A DNA stretch of 64,000 nucleotides from Gigantopelta aegis (GCF_016097555.1 NC_054702.1:72891856-72955855), one strand, 5' to 3'; numbered from the stretch's first letter, positions 1-12,261 are shown. Numbers and translations are program-made. Notes: generated from the letters alone by a model not told the origin.

Positions 1-275
1 TACGTACGAGAGTTAATGCATGCGCAATGCAGTTTGTGTATGTTGTTCCCTCCCTGCCCCTGCCCCCCTCGTGTAGGAACATACTTACGTGAGCGAGTGT
101 GTATGCATGATTGTCTCTATGTATGGGAGGAATGAAACATTCACACAGTAATGGATTACACACGATATCTAGGTGCACACTATTTAGAAAAACAGCCTCA
201 TCGTACTATATCGATTTTTTCTTCAGGAAGAGAGAAAAAACTTCACAAACAGATCCAAGGGAAACTACTGATCTT

Positions 276-2001
276 ACGCTACCTCGTAAAACATATGTTC
301 TACTTAGTTATATGTTCACTGTTCTAGCGGAAGGCTACCTCGTAAAACATGTTCTACTTACATATATCCTCATTGTTCTAGCAGAAAACTACCTCGTAAA
401 ACATATGTTCTACTTATGGCCCGATCACACTGGCCCGAATGAGCTTCCGTTTGCTTTCCGTATACGAAAGTGGTGTTATTTTTTAAGCTGGCCGAATGTC
501 CCTCCGAATATGTTTTCCCCAATGTATCACCGAATGCTTTCCGTTTGTTTTCCGAATGTTTTCAGTATGGTTTCAGAATGCTTTCAGAATATACCGAATA
601 ATTCCCGCATGTTGACTTCGAAAGGTTTCCTTTCCGAACGCTTTCCGTATGCTTTCCGAATGCTGTCAGAACACGGCGAATCAACCTAGACTGGACCGAA
701 CTCTTTCCGCATGCTTTCCGCAAGGGTTCAAAAAGCGTTCGGAAAGGGTTCGTCATGTTCTATGTCCATTCGGGGTGTTCGGAAAGCATACGGAACCCAG
801 CAGCTCCAAATTTTCATTCCGAATGCACTAAGAACTAGACGCATGCTTCCCGAACGTTTTCCGTACATGCCGTGTGCTCCTAGAATGCTTCCCGAATACT
901 TCCCGAATCACATGGACGCCACATTCGGATGGTCGATGAAAATTATTTTGTACATGCACAACAAATTTTTGGAGCTACCGAATGCCGTTCCGTATGCATC
1001 CGTACGGAGCCGAACAGCCAGTATGCTCCTAGAACACACCGGATGCTTCCCGAATATGATCCGTTCGCTCCCCGAACACCCAAATTCCTATTCGGAAAAC
1101 AAACGGAATGGCATTCGGGCCAGTGTGATCGGGCCATTAGTTATATGCTCATTGTTCTAGCAAAAGGCTACCTCGTAAAACATATGTTCTACTTATGTTA
1201 TATGCTCATTGTTCTAGAAGAAGGCTACCTCGTGAAACATATGTTCTACTTAGTTATATGCTCATTGTTCTAGAAAAACGCTATTTCATAAAACATATGT
1301 TCTACTTAGTTATATGCTCATTGTTCTAGCAGAAGGCTACCTCGTGAAACATATGTTCTACTTAGTTACATGCTCATTGTTCTAGAAAAACGTTATCTCA
1401 TAAAACATATGTTCTACTTAGTTATATGCTCATTGTTCTAGAAGAAGGCTACCTCGTGAAACATATGTTCTACTTAGTTATATGCTCATTGTTCTAGAAA
1501 AACGCTATTTCATAAAACATATGTTCTACTTAGTTATATGCTCATTGTTCTAGCAGAAGGCTACCTCGTGAAACATATGTTCTACTTAGTTACATGCTCA
1601 TTGTTCTAGAAAAACGCTATCTCATAAAACATATGTTCTACTTAGTTATATGCTCATTGTTCTAGAAGAAGGCTACCTCGTGAAACATATGTTCTACTTA
1701 GTTATATGCTCATTGTTCTAGAAAAACGCTATTTCATAAAACATATGTTCTACTTAGTTATATGCTCATTGTTCTAGCAGAAGGCTACCCCGTGAAACAT
1801 ATGTTCTACTTAGTTATATGCTCATTGTTCTAGAAGAACGCTATCTCTTAAAACATGTTCTACATAGTTATATGCTCATTGTTCTAGTAGAAGGCTACCT
1901 CGTGAAACATATGTTCTACTTAGTTATATATTCATTGTTCTAGAAGAACGCTGCCTCGTGAAACATATGTTCTACTTAGTTATATGTTCATCTACCTCGT
2001 A
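276..2001. repeat. 56-bp minisatellite with 224-bp higher-order period
   Basis: The array repeats a 56-bp monomer around the core CATATGTTCTACTTAGTTAT. Monomers differ in the segment after TTCTAG, with variants such as GAAGAAGGCTACCTCGTG, GAAAAACGCTATTTCATA and GCAGAAGGCTACCTCGTG. From about 1198 to 1800 the variants recur in a fixed order of four (starts 1198, 1254, 1310, 1366, then 1422, and again 1646), giving a 224-bp higher-order unit. A 720-bp TIR element splits the array at 417-1136. I see no coding function; open frames here are by-products of the period. Confidence 0.93.
417..1136. mobile_element. 720-bp non-autonomous TIR DNA transposon, 3-bp TTA target duplication
   Basis: The two ends are perfect inverted repeats of 25 bp, beginning TGGCCCGATCACACTGGCCC, with weaker complementarity for about 20 bp more. 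The element interrupts the 56-bp minisatellite. Intact neighbouring monomers (TTCTACTTAGTTATATG) act as empty sites and show that exactly TTA (414-416 and 1137-1139) was duplicated. A TTA/TAA duplication is typical of PIF/Harbinger elements, so that superfamily is my inference. The interior is packed with short repeats of the type CCGAATGCTTTCCG in both orientations. No transposase is encoded, so it would need one supplied in trans. Confidence 0.85.
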
Positions 2002-2951
2002 GAATTTCATTTTGTAATTGCAACATGCTTATACATGTAGTTTAATTTTGTTTTAAAACAAGTTCTAATATTTATTATAGATACATATAGTGACAATGCG
2101 CACCACTGAAAATAGTCTTGTCGACTGAGAAAATCATCTCCAAACAGCAAAAACGTCAAAAGGGAAAGAAACAAATTTCCCTGCAAATATTTGTATTTAA
2201 TATTTAACAACCCCAACAAATATTTCGAAGTAAAATATTTACTGATCTTTGCTAAACACCCAAATGACACACTTGGTCCGGCCTTTAATATTTCCCTACT
2301 CAAGCATCCTGATATTCTTTACACAAAAAGGAATCGTCGAAAGATTATTTTAGCACGCTTTGATCAGTTTTAGCGATCCTTTTGAAAGTCAAATTCGAGT
2401 GTACAAAGATCCAGCCGACAATCTTTGATCTCGGAACTCATTGCTTCCTCTGCAAACAACTACGAGTAAACACGAAAATTGCCGAACTGTCACTCGTTGA
2501 TTGATGACCCTAAATGACCGTAAACCTTTCATGATTTTGTTTACTGTTACATGGGCTCATATTTTAATTTCTGGTCAAATTGGCGGCGAAAGTGAGAGTA
2601 GCAGAGACTGGAGTAAATTGCGTCAATTGTCAAAGCATTGCCAGATTCGGCAAGCTCATCTATCATCCTCGAAACTGTCATAAAGTTTGTCGTAATGCCA
2701 CTCCCGTCCGCAAATACATTTGTACTCGTATAAATCTGAGCCAAATTGCAGATGCCCGCGTTTTGGTGCATACTAATGGCGATTTGTGTCAACAAGGACA
2801 GCAGAAACGATGTTTGGACAATTAAACCCGCGACTATAGGAACTCATTTCAATAATCTTGTTGTCTTTTTGTTTTCAATTTTGTCGGGACCATACCCAAA
2901 ACAAAACTCTATTTGGATGATTTCTTTATGAATTCAATACTGAGAATAAAA
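2002..2951. other. no gene recognised
   Basis: Unique-looking A+T-rich DNA between the minisatellite and the first SINE. Open frames on both strands (for example around 2550-2830) resemble no family I know and have no splice or codon signature that I trust. Confidence 0.5.
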
Positions 2952-3279
2952 CAAAGTTAAAAAAAGTTTGTTTTGTTTAACACTAGAGCACATTGATGCA
3001 TTAATCATCGGCTATTGGGTGTCAAACATTTGGTAATTCTCTGACATATAGTCTTAGAGGGGAAAGCCACTACATTTTTCCATCAGTAGCAAGGGATCTT
3101 TTTATATGCACCATCCCACAGACATGATAGCACATACCACGACCTTTTATGTACCAGTCGTGGTGCACTGGCTGGAGTAAGAAATAGTCCAATTAACCCA
3201 CCGACGGGGATCGATCCCAGACCGACCGCGCATCAAGGGAGCGCTTTACCACTGGGCTACGTCCCGCCCGAGAATGAAG
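2952..3279 (-). mobile_element. SINE, head I + tail A, full length
   Basis: Read on the minus strand it runs from the tRNA-like head (GGGCGGGACGTAGCCCAGTG at the 3270 end), through the core containing CCACGACTGGTACATAAAAG, to the tail that finishes TTAAACAAAACAAACTT. The flanks carry a target-site duplication of about 17 bp (CAATACTGAGAATAAAA at 2935-2951, one mismatch at 3280-3296), which supports LINE-type retroposition. The recognisable SINE sequence spans about 2965-3270. Confidence 0.9.
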
Positions 3280-3430
3280 CAATACTGAAAATAAAATACA
3301 CAAGACCCAGGTCATATAGGTTAGTTCATTTATAAAAATAACCTGTACAATATATTTTGCGATAATGTTTTATGATATTTTTCATCATCATCATCATCAT
3401 CATCGTCGATCATCACCGCCCTCGTCGTCA

Positions 3431-3602
3431 CAGGCTATGGTATGTGCCCTCCTGTCTGTGGGAAAATGCATATCAAGGATCCCTTGCTGGTGGGAAAATG
3501 TGACGGGTTTCTTCTAGGACTACATGTCAAATGTACTAAATGTTTGTAGCAGCTGGTTATTAATTAGTCAATGTGCTCTAGTGGTGTCGTTAAACTTTAT
3601 CT
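3431..3602 (+). mobile_element. SINE fragment, core + tail A
   Basis: It begins inside the core (GGCTATGGTATGTGCCCTCC) and ends with the A tail (CTCTAGTGGTGTCGTTAAAC). The tRNA-like head is absent. An ATC microsatellite lies just upstream (3381-3408). Confidence 0.85.
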
Positions 3603-4313
3603 TATTATTATTCCCTCTTCTTCTTGTGTATATTTTTTCGTAAAACAAGCCATCGAGATCACAACAATCAGGCATTACAAAAATCAGTCTACTACACAAT
3701 TTAATTAATCAGTACTTCTAGTATGTCAAAGTAAAACATATTTATAATCCGTCCCACAGGGAACGCATTTTTTCATACTATGGAATTTACTACAAGTCAT
3801 TTATTTCTGAGTCGACTGATTTCTAATTTGCACACAAAAATAGTATACATTTTTTAATTTCCAAAACACTTTTACTTTTCTTCTTATGTCGAACAAAACT
3901 GAAATTATTTACAAAAAAAAACAACATTTTTGTAGGAGGATGGGGCGGACTATAGACCTGTCAATACCGTGGTTCACTCCCACAAAACCTGCAACAAAAG
4001 TATTTTCAATGGATCTAAGTACTTCTAGGTATCCAAGATAACATATAAAAAAAAGGACTACGAAAATTTACCAATGCGAATGATGTAAACATTGGTGAAA
4101 TCCAAAACGTCAAATGTTAGACAATATTGTTGTAAGTCAAATAGTGGACTGACCCAAAACAATTTACAACAGAAAGTATTGTACCTGTATTCATTTATAG
4201 AAGACCCACTGAACATCATATAAAAAATAAACTATTACATAATTAAGAGAAGTAAGTCAAATATGCTAATTTATGTTCATTAGTCGTCGGATCAAGGTAA
4301 ATCAAGATTATAG
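3603..4313. other. no gene recognised
   Basis: A+T-rich sequence without recognisable genes or repeats. Confidence 0.5.
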
Positions 4314-5570
4314 TCATAACTTGATGACAAATCATCTAGTGAAGACACTCACGGTGCTTAGACTATGTTTTAGGGTCACGGAAGCCAAGATAGCTATTTA
4401 TGTTACAATATGGGTAATATGCAAATTATCTATTGCAATTACCGCTTTTCAAAACGACATGTATGGTTTTTGGTGATAACTTGATGTAAAAACCTCCAGT
4501 TAAGTCAATGGCAGTGTTTAATCCTATGTTGTCAGGGTCAAGGACGCCAAATAAGCTATTACAAGTTAATTGAATATGTTAGAAAAAATATATGTAAATT
4601 AACCACTGTAATTGTCCATTTTAATAAGGACTTGATTGTCTTGTGTATAACTTGATGAACAATCTTCCAAAGAAGCCAAAGCAAATTATCCACTGCATTA
4701 TCTGATTTTCACTAAAATGATATCAGATGCAATACCCTATTTGGATCGTGTACATGCCTTTTCCTCTTTTTATGAAAATCCTGTACATTTCAACTAGGAC
4801 TTGATAGATGTAGGCTGTGCTCACGACGGGTGCCACCCGTATGACAGGATAAGCTCATCTTGATAGATGTAGGCTGTGCTCACGACGGGTGCCACCTGTA
4901 TGACAGGATAAGCTCATCTTTCGCGAACACCTGATATCACCACTGCTTTTACAGTGATTCATGAGTGCGTGTTGTATATATTCTATTGAGCCTTATCCTG
5001 TGCAAGTTTGGGTTTTCTAAGCTAGTCGTGGGAGTAGCAGTCCTCCCACAGGCAGTGCAAGAGGGATGAAAATACCTGTTACGAATCTCCTAGGAGAGTG
5101 GCAGTCCTTCCAAAGACGAGCACCTGATAGTGGATCATGGAAGCAATCACGACTTTACCTTTACCTCATTTCGACTCTGCCTTGTGCAGAGATACGATTT
5201 TGATAATGGAATACGGTTTTGTCGTTCAGATTTGAAGATTTAGTGATACTTTGATGTAAATAGACCTAATTAAATCAAACAAAGTGTTTAACTCTACGTT
5301 TTCGAGGTCAAGAAAGCATAACAAGCTATTACCAGTAAATTGGATGCAATGTATTTTTCATTATGGGAAATATGTAAATTAGCCACCGTAGTTATTCATT
5401 TTAAAAAGGACATACTATGAGGGTTTTGATGAAAAACCTTCCAATCAAACACAATCACAGTGTCTAACCCTATGTTTTCAGTGTCACGAAAGTGAAAAAA
5501 GCTACCTCTAAATGATCCGAATGCGTTGCATTATGGGAAATATCCAAATATGCAAATTACAACAAAAGAT
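4314..5570 (+). repeat. degenerate tandem array, unit about 165 bp
   Basis: Units begin with TAACTTGATG-like sequence (TTGATG at about 4321, 4481, 4652, 5251 and 5426). They share successive landmarks: AATCTTCCAA, CCTATGTTTTCAGGGTCA, AAGCTATTAC, a GGGAAATATGCAAATTA motif and CATTTTAAAAAGGA. Spacing varies from about 160 to 175 bp. The array is interrupted by a different repeat at about 4799-5168. I see no coding potential. Confidence 0.75.
4799..5168 (+). repeat. unclassified repeat with 59-bp direct duplication
   Basis: A 59-bp segment (CTTGATAGATGTAGGCTGTG onward) is repeated nearly identically at 4800 and 4859. It is followed by sequence rich in G+C islands (CGGGTGCCACCTGTATGACA, CCTGATATCACCAC). 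The motif order gacgggtgcc ... ggataagctcat ... cacctgatatcacc resembles a repeat I recall as common in bivalve genomes. I cannot assign it to a superfamily. It sits inside the 165-bp array, so it arrived later. Confidence 0.55.
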
Positions 5571-5989
5571 CTCATGCAATTTGTGTTGCGCTGGCAATAT
5601 ATTAGTAGTGACTGGTAGCAGATATAACTGATTCCATCCAACATCATTATGTTGGTTCAAGAGCATTTCCTTCCCACTCGATGATTAAAAAAAAGCCAAA
5701 TACTTACAAGCTATGATACGGTGCTGCAACTGATGTAGGAAGCATATTACCCAAATTATAATTACATAAATATCTAATATGTTCAAAATATCAAACCAGA
5801 CTATTTTATAAGTACCACCACGAACTTCAGAGGCATGTTCAGGAGTGCGAACGATATCGGTCGCTCGAGATTTTTGCACCTAACGTTAGATGGATGTGAT
5901 GTAATAGAAGGCTTTGGTACCAGTCAAATAGTTTGCAAGAGCTCGGCCTCCTGAACACACCATTGGTGTTGCATTCGTTTTTGTTCTGG
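5571..5989. other. no gene recognised
   Basis: Nothing recognisable on either strand. Confidence 0.5.
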
Positions 5990-6165
5990 TTATCAATTTT
6001 CATCTCGGCTTAAGAGGCACTGTGGTTACACCCTTTGTTCTAAGGCTGACACGTACTGCTTTCGCATCCCAGTAGGCTTTCCAACCCAGAGTAGGTTTTA
6101 TCAGCCCAATTGGGAGGTATAAGACCACTACTCCAACTTCTCTCTCAACCCTTTTCATTAGATCG
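5990..6165 (+). mobile_element. SINE, head II-like family, partial
   Basis: A tRNA-like start (CTCGGCTTAAGAGGCACTGT) with a B-box-like TTTCGCATCCC is followed by TTTTATCAGCCCAATTGGGA and GACCACTACTCCAACTTCTC. The order and wording match the family II SINE at 12262-12507, although the head has diverged. Confidence 0.6.
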
Positions 6166-6680
6166 ATCGTTCCAAATTGCGCCTAACTTCCTTCATCAAA
6201 AACGCGCACCCTTTCTCTTTTGACTTGATCCTACCACCCCTGCGCGTACTGTAACCTCACCATGGTGCAAGGGTGTAACATTCTCTTTGAGAATGGCCAA
6301 TACAGCACAAATCCCCTTGTTTTCTTCGGGATACAATTAAAATTTTGAATAAAAGTCAGTATCTATCTGTGATATTTGTATTTTTGCACAGTTCTTTACA
6401 CTGTTTTTATTTAAATCTAAATTTTTTATATTGATGTATTTTTCGTGCTGGGGTGTCGTTAAACATTCATTCATTCAATTCAATTCAATTAATCCTACCC
6501 CCCCCCCCCCCCCACACCCCCGTCGAGCTGTTGGTGCTCCCTTGCACCTTCCAGCGCAGGAGGTCCCTCCTCCACCCTCCCCCCACCTTTTCTGTCTTGG
6601 ACAGAGAAACCGGCCGACGCCGGTACCTGTACCCAAGACAGGCGTGCGCTACAACAGCTTTCTCTGAATGTGCACGTTAA
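6166..6680 (+). repeat. repeat family shared with 50738-51040, plus an interruption
   Basis: Both ends match the copy near 50.8 kb: GTTCCAAATTGCGCCTAACT at the start and CCGGCCGACGCCGG, AGACAGGCGTGCGCTACAAC near the end. The middle (about 6270-6500) has no counterpart in the other copy. It contains a SINE-like tail (TCGTGCTGGGGTGTCGTTAA, then ATTC repeats) and a run of C. The proline- and arginine-rich open frames here come from the C run and are not genes. Confidence 0.6.
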
Positions 6681-7124
6681 TCACCAGTTCCAGTTCTCTC
6701 TCACTATTCAACAACAGATAACGGTTAACTGTCTTATCCTGGATGTAGGCATCACTACTATACAAATCAAAGCAAACAGCCTTCAATTGGAATTACACTG
6801 GCATAGCATTTATTACACTGCGCGCCTACCCCGAAGGGTTTTGCCCTGGCAACAATACGCGTACCCTTCCCTGGATAACTCTAGGCTACAAAATTATGTG
6901 GTCTCATACCCTAATAAAATTTTGTCCTTGTGTAATAAAACATTTATGGCTCAGATTATTTCGAATGTCTCCCAAATTGATATGTTTTAATTGGATATAA
7001 GCATAGGAATCATGCGATTATGAAATTGAAAGTTCACTTTCTTATTGTACGTCTAGTATTTGAATACAAGTGGGATTTCCTAGCACCAGAAAGAAGTGAT
7101 GGCCCGATTATTCTATACTGTCAT

Positions 7125-7420
7125 GAGGCGGGACGTGGTAAGCGGTCGCTTGATGCGCGATCGATGGATGATCGGCCCCCGTCAGTGGGCCCATTGGGCT
7201 ATTTCTCATTATATCCAGTGCACCAATGCTGGTGAAACAAAGGCCATAGTATATACTATTCTGTATTTGGGATAACAAACAAGTATTTGTGTTGGGATTG
7301 TAGATAAAAAAGATCCCTTTCTGCTGATTGAAAAGAGTGGCGTGGCAGCAGTCGGTTTTTTCTATCATTTATTCATCATTATATCTGTTTAGTCCTTAAC
7401 CATATGTTCGACGCCATATA
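7125..7420 (+). mobile_element. SINE, head I + tail B, diverged
   Basis: A head with GGCGGGACGTGGTAAGCGGT and GGGCCCATTGGGCTATTTCT leads to a mutated core and the B tail (GTCCTTAACCATATGTTCGA, GCCATATAATCATAAATAA). The many substitutions suggest an old copy. Confidence 0.8.
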
Positions 7421-8579
7421 ATCATAAATAACCTCTACCGAGAAAAAGGTGCCGACGCTAATTGTTTCCAATGTATTATTTTGTCCGATATTTTATTAAT
7501 ATGCAGGTGAAAAGAATAAGGAAAAATTAAAGGCAACCTTTTTCGGCACGTTCCCTCAAACGAACAGCCACAACGTATAGTACTGTGCGAAAATGGTTGT
7601 GTTATGATAAATCCACTAATTAGTCTAGGCTGAATACACAATAGAAGATACCTGCAAAAAATACCCAACCTATCATAAATTCCAAAAATATAGTTTGATT
7701 TGCATATATTATGCATGTATCTGTATAACATGTGTACAATTTCACTCGATCTGATTTTTTTTTTTGTAGAACCGCCATAGATATAAACCAATATCGCACA
7801 ATGATTAAACCATTTTTATTTTTCCTTATTTATTGTAACTTTCTCCATTTTATTTTCACTTGAACATTTCAAACTTCGTACAATAATCTGGTTTTTGAAA
7901 AATTGTACTTTACACATTCGTTATATTTGTCACTAAAAGTAGCTATCATGCCTAAAAATATATAGTTTTTAAAAGATTAACAAAATTAATTTGTTTCATC
8001 TTAACGTAGTTGATGGACAGGACCCGTTGTTCACCTGTCTGTCAATCACACGAACAGCGACTGGTGAAAGGGGACACCACTCGTGGAAGAACGAAGGAAA
8101 TGGAAATTGAAGAGGTTGACAATGTCTTGAGCGGATCATAGGCTGCGATAAATTTATCCGGACAAAGAGCGCGTATTATCGAACACTGTGTGCCAAGTAA
8201 ACTATATTCCAAATTATATTTGAGAAAGCTTAATACTGTTTGGTCGATGGTGTCGAATGACCGAGCGCATTGTGCCAGACCCGTGTTGTCAGTTCCATAA
8301 TATTTGTTCAAGCCATTGTGAGGGTGGAGTCACTCTCAAGTACATTAGTTTGCACCTAAAAGTAGACACAACATAAACCACGAACATAAGAGGGTTTTCT
8401 GTTCGGCGTAAAGACATATCCGTGAGATACGAAGGGTGACAGTGCCGATACCAAAAGGGGGTCGTCGTGGGCTAACCTCAATGTGTATATAATTATGTGT
8501 AGATAATATGCTGTTGAATAATCAATTAATTAAAGACCCAGTGGAGCTGATTTTAATCAGATTTCCCCAACCTTCCCAC
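7421..8579. other. no gene recognised
   Basis: A+T-rich DNA with no recognisable gene. A moderately G+C-rich patch at about 8040-8310 has an open minus-strand frame of no known family. Confidence 0.5.
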
Positions 8580-8614
8580 ACCTCCACACACACACATATA
8601 CACGCACACACGCG

Positions 8615-8662
<48 letters not shown>

Positions 8663-8783
8663 CACACACACGCACGCACACACACACACACGCACACACA
8701 TACACACACGCGCATACACAGACGCACACACATATACACACGTGCGCGCGCGCGCACACACACACGCACACACACACACACAT
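8580..8783. repeat. compound (CA)n/(CG)n/(TA)n microsatellite
   Basis: About 200 bp of alternating purine-pyrimidine DNA, with CGCGCGCG blocks near 8610 and 8745. Such sequence can adopt Z-DNA. Long open frames on both strands here are low-complexity artefacts. Confidence 0.97.
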
Positions 8784-11343
8784 TTCGGTTACCTACAACA
8801 CATGTACTGGTACATTGCAGCTGTGGTTATACTGGAAATCAACATATTTAACAAATTAAAAGAAAGGAATATTTACAACAAATATCCTTTAAAATGTTGT
8901 AATCAACAACAGATTGGTGTACTATGTAGTAACTGTGCCTAAAGTACGAAATAATGACTAGCAAGTCAGGAAGAAATCAACTTCTACTACAGAGCATACT
9001 CTTGTCCACAAACTGTTACAAAGAAATAAAGAAATAAAAGAATACATACATATATATGGATGAATGGATGAATACATGAATAAATGAATGAATGAAAGAA
9101 TAATTACATGTACATAAGTAAATATGTAATCAACAATTACAGAATCTCGTATTTAGAATATTCATTTGTTTACATCCAGTTTGTTGTTCATGGTCCTTGT
9201 ATTTACACAAACTCAGGACAATATTTTCATGTGAACGTTTAACAGGCTACGGAATTTTGATAATACTGCTTGTTTTTCTATTAACTCGTGATGTAGTTCG
9301 GTCCTTTAGAACTATTCAGTTATCAAGGATATAAGCATTTAATCGATTCCATATAAGATTACAAACTTTGAAGTTGGAGCTATAAAACGTATACCGAAGA
9401 TTTTATGTTTGGTACACATATACATTGCGAATCTGGTAAAATCTGCGCTTGTTGGAAATACATGCTGTACTAATATCCGCATAAAGCCTCAAACATCCCA
9501 AACATTCTCTTCGGTGCACAGCATTAAAAACAAACTGCCCGGTTGTAAACTCCCCATTTGCATGCTACAAACAGATCTAAACTACACTCTAAAACTATTT
9601 TTAATATCTCTATTCAGACACATATAACATGTCTGGTCGGGTTTTTAAAATTATTATTATTGTTTTAAAAAAAAATTAAAATGATAAAACATGGATATTA
9701 AGCCTATATAGACACACAGAGCAATATTTGTTGTTTACGTCACGGCATTTCGTGAAGAACATCAGACCGAGTTAAGAGTACGATGATTATTTTGATTAAT
9801 GATCAACGTGGTCAGCTAATGATCGGCTGTAAAGAAACTGTTTCGATCTAATCGGTTTAGGATAGGTTTTGTCGAGTGTGCGAAGCGAAAAGCCATTTTG
9901 TGAGTGTTCCGTGACGACAGAAAGCAGATCCAAGATGAGGGGGCCTCGTATTAGCTGTCACCCGTGAACGGGGAAGCAAATCTAGTTGGACCTGTGTTAT
10001 ATTCTTTATATATTTACCTGGCGATTTCTATTTTAGAATCATGGCCGGATCTAACGTTTTGCAACTTGACAGAAGAGCGCCAAGAGCATCAAGCCAGAAA
10101 TAACTCAAAAGCATCAAACCCAACATTTTATGTAACAAAATGTTAATGATTATGAAAGAGTCGAGGGACAGTAATTTGTCCTCTTCCTGTATTTTGTGAT
10201 AGTTACAACTCTAAAGAATAAATACGAATGTGACCTGCGGATACGAAAAAGGCGATCATTACATGGAACGACCATGATTATGTGGACAGTGCCATTCAAA
10301 ATCATAGACGTTTTGGCTGGATACATGTTCATACCTATATGAACTTATCTTAAAGCTGTAAAAGTTCATTGTAACAAATCAGGAATTTTCAGCATTGTGA
10401 TATTTGTCTATATCCAGGTAACAGCTCCCATAATAGGCCCCTGTTATGACACGTGCTTCATGTGGATTACCCACTCGGATTAAAGCGCATTTAGCTGTGT
10501 AAACTAGTTGAAATATATTCCTTGTTGATTGTACTCTATGCCCTGGCCAAAAACCAGCCTGTTCGCTAACGTTTGCACGAAACGACCACTATATTATCTA
10601 CTATAAGGGTGTCCACCCAGTTATCAAATTTAGTTTTTAGTCCGTTTATATGCTGAGCAGACAAGTTGATATATTTACATGTCATACTGTAAAAAAGTAT
10701 TTAAAATACGAAAGAAAGACCACTGCATATTATCATTTTAAACAAGCTTACTATAAATGCTAAACATGTAAAGAAACCAAAAATGAGAATGCTGTTTGTT
10801 TGAAAACTTAATGGCCTATTTTTTTTTTAATAAAAAGAGTCTTCATTTCTGTATTAGTATACATTACAGTATACACGTGATCAGCCGCTTGGGTTTCAGA
10901 AAAAGAAGAAGTAAATATTCTATAGTTTTTAATCCGAGTAACCATACACAGAGCGTTGTAGCCGTCCGCTGACGAAAAATCACGTTCGAGGTGGATTAAG
11001 CGAGCGGACAATGCAGTATTAAATCCCTCCCGCCCCGGAGTCGGTCACTGGCGTAGTCAGAGGCTGAATCCGGGGTGGGCGTGCCTGAACCCTTGTGGAT
11101 AGGGGCACGTAAAAAGAGTTTCCCAGTTTCCCAGTTTCCCAGTATTAAATGACAAGGTAACTTCTGCGTGCAAATGTCTTCGGGGACACCAATAACCGGA
11201 AGCAGGTTAGAACACAACTTGAACACGTGTACGTTGCCTCTAGACCTCTATATGTAAACAAAAAACAAAAAAGAAGAAAAATAGACGCACGGACAGAAAT
11301 GTACAATTATTAGTTTGGGTCTGATAATTATAGTACATCAGGG
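8784..11343. other. no gene recognised
   Basis: No gene or clear repeat except a short GAAT/GGAT-rich stretch near 9050-9110 and a CACTGGCGTAGTCAGAGGCT motif near 11047. That motif resembles the TIR of the element at 39428-39585. A G+C-richer patch lies around 9890-9990. Confidence 0.5.
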
Positions 11344-11612
11344 TTTTTTTGTTTAACGACACCACTAAAGCACATCGATTTATTAATCATCGGCTATTGG
11401 ACGTCAAACATTTGGTTCGACATATAGTCTTAGAGAGGAAACCAGCTACATTTTCCATTAGTAGCATGGGATCTTTTATATGCACCATCCCATATACAGG
11501 ATAGCACATATCACGGCCTTTGATATACCAGTATACCGGCCCACCGACGGGGATCGATTCCATACCGATTGCGCATCAAACGAGCGCTTTACCGCTGGGC
11601 TACGTCCCGCCC
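11344..11612 (-). mobile_element. SINE, head I + tail A, internal deletion
   Basis: The minus-strand order head-core-tail is clear: GGGGCGGGACGTAGCCCAGC at the 11612 end and GTGTCGTTAAACAAAAAAAC at the 11344 end. Part of the core between the CACGACTGG box and the head is missing (ATACCAGTATACCGGCCCAC on the + strand). Confidence 0.88.
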
Positions 11613-12034
11613 CTATCAGATGCTAAAACATTACTGTATGCAACATAAAAATACATCGTGTGTTCAGTACATACATGCACATTTAAACATCTGAACGATT
11701 CCAGATAAAAACGATGTGCATGTTCAACATCATATATCTCTATTAGACAAAGTCCAACAACAAAAAGCAGAATGAAACCCAAGCTAATGCAAAACATTTA
11801 GGGATACAGCTTTTAATTGTGAATCTTGTTTTTATATTAAAAATGTCCGTTTGAGCCTAAACTATAGCTATATCATAAATTACATCTACATCTGAGTTTA
11901 TTGAAGAGAACACTCAAACACTTATTCCTTACAGTTTTTTCGCCTTTGGTACTTTCGCATTCTTTTCTTCTGAACATCCTGAAATGACTCTGACACTCGA
12001 ATATCATTTCGGTTTCATCTTGATTTTCGAACGT

Positions 12035-12130
12035 ATATCCAATTAAGATTCAAGCACTAGGAACACACCTCAGCTAACAGGGTTGTCTGTCCAGGACAGT
12101 GGGTTAATGGTTAAATGCTGGTGGTGAGTA
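12035..12130 (-). mobile_element. SINE family II, tail fragment
   Basis: The + strand reads ATATCCAATTAAGATTCAAG and TGTCTGTCCAGGACAGTGGG. This is the reverse complement of the 3' part of the family II SINE next door (CTTGAACCTTGATTGGATAT). Confidence 0.7.
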
Positions 12131-12261
12131 AAACAAAATTCCATTCAATGACCTTACAACTCCCAAATGCTAAAAGTTTGAAGACTTAACCACGAAGCTA
12201 GCTAAACCTGTATTCGAATACCAATTGAAATATAGCTGTATGTACACTTGAAACGAATGAC

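Noticed and set aside
111-1273. Several overlapping frames up to 192 codons at the start of the window
   Set aside because: They fall inside the 56-bp minisatellite and the TIR element; codons simply follow the repeat and no protein family is recognisable.
1137-2001. CRISPR-like array (regular 56-bp repetition)
   Set aside because: There are no unique spacers; the repeat is contiguous and the genome is animal-like.
8508-8942. Long open frames on both strands rich in Thr/His or Cys/Val
   Set aside because: They translate the compound CA/CG/TA microsatellite in all frames; no gene signature remains when the repeat is excluded.
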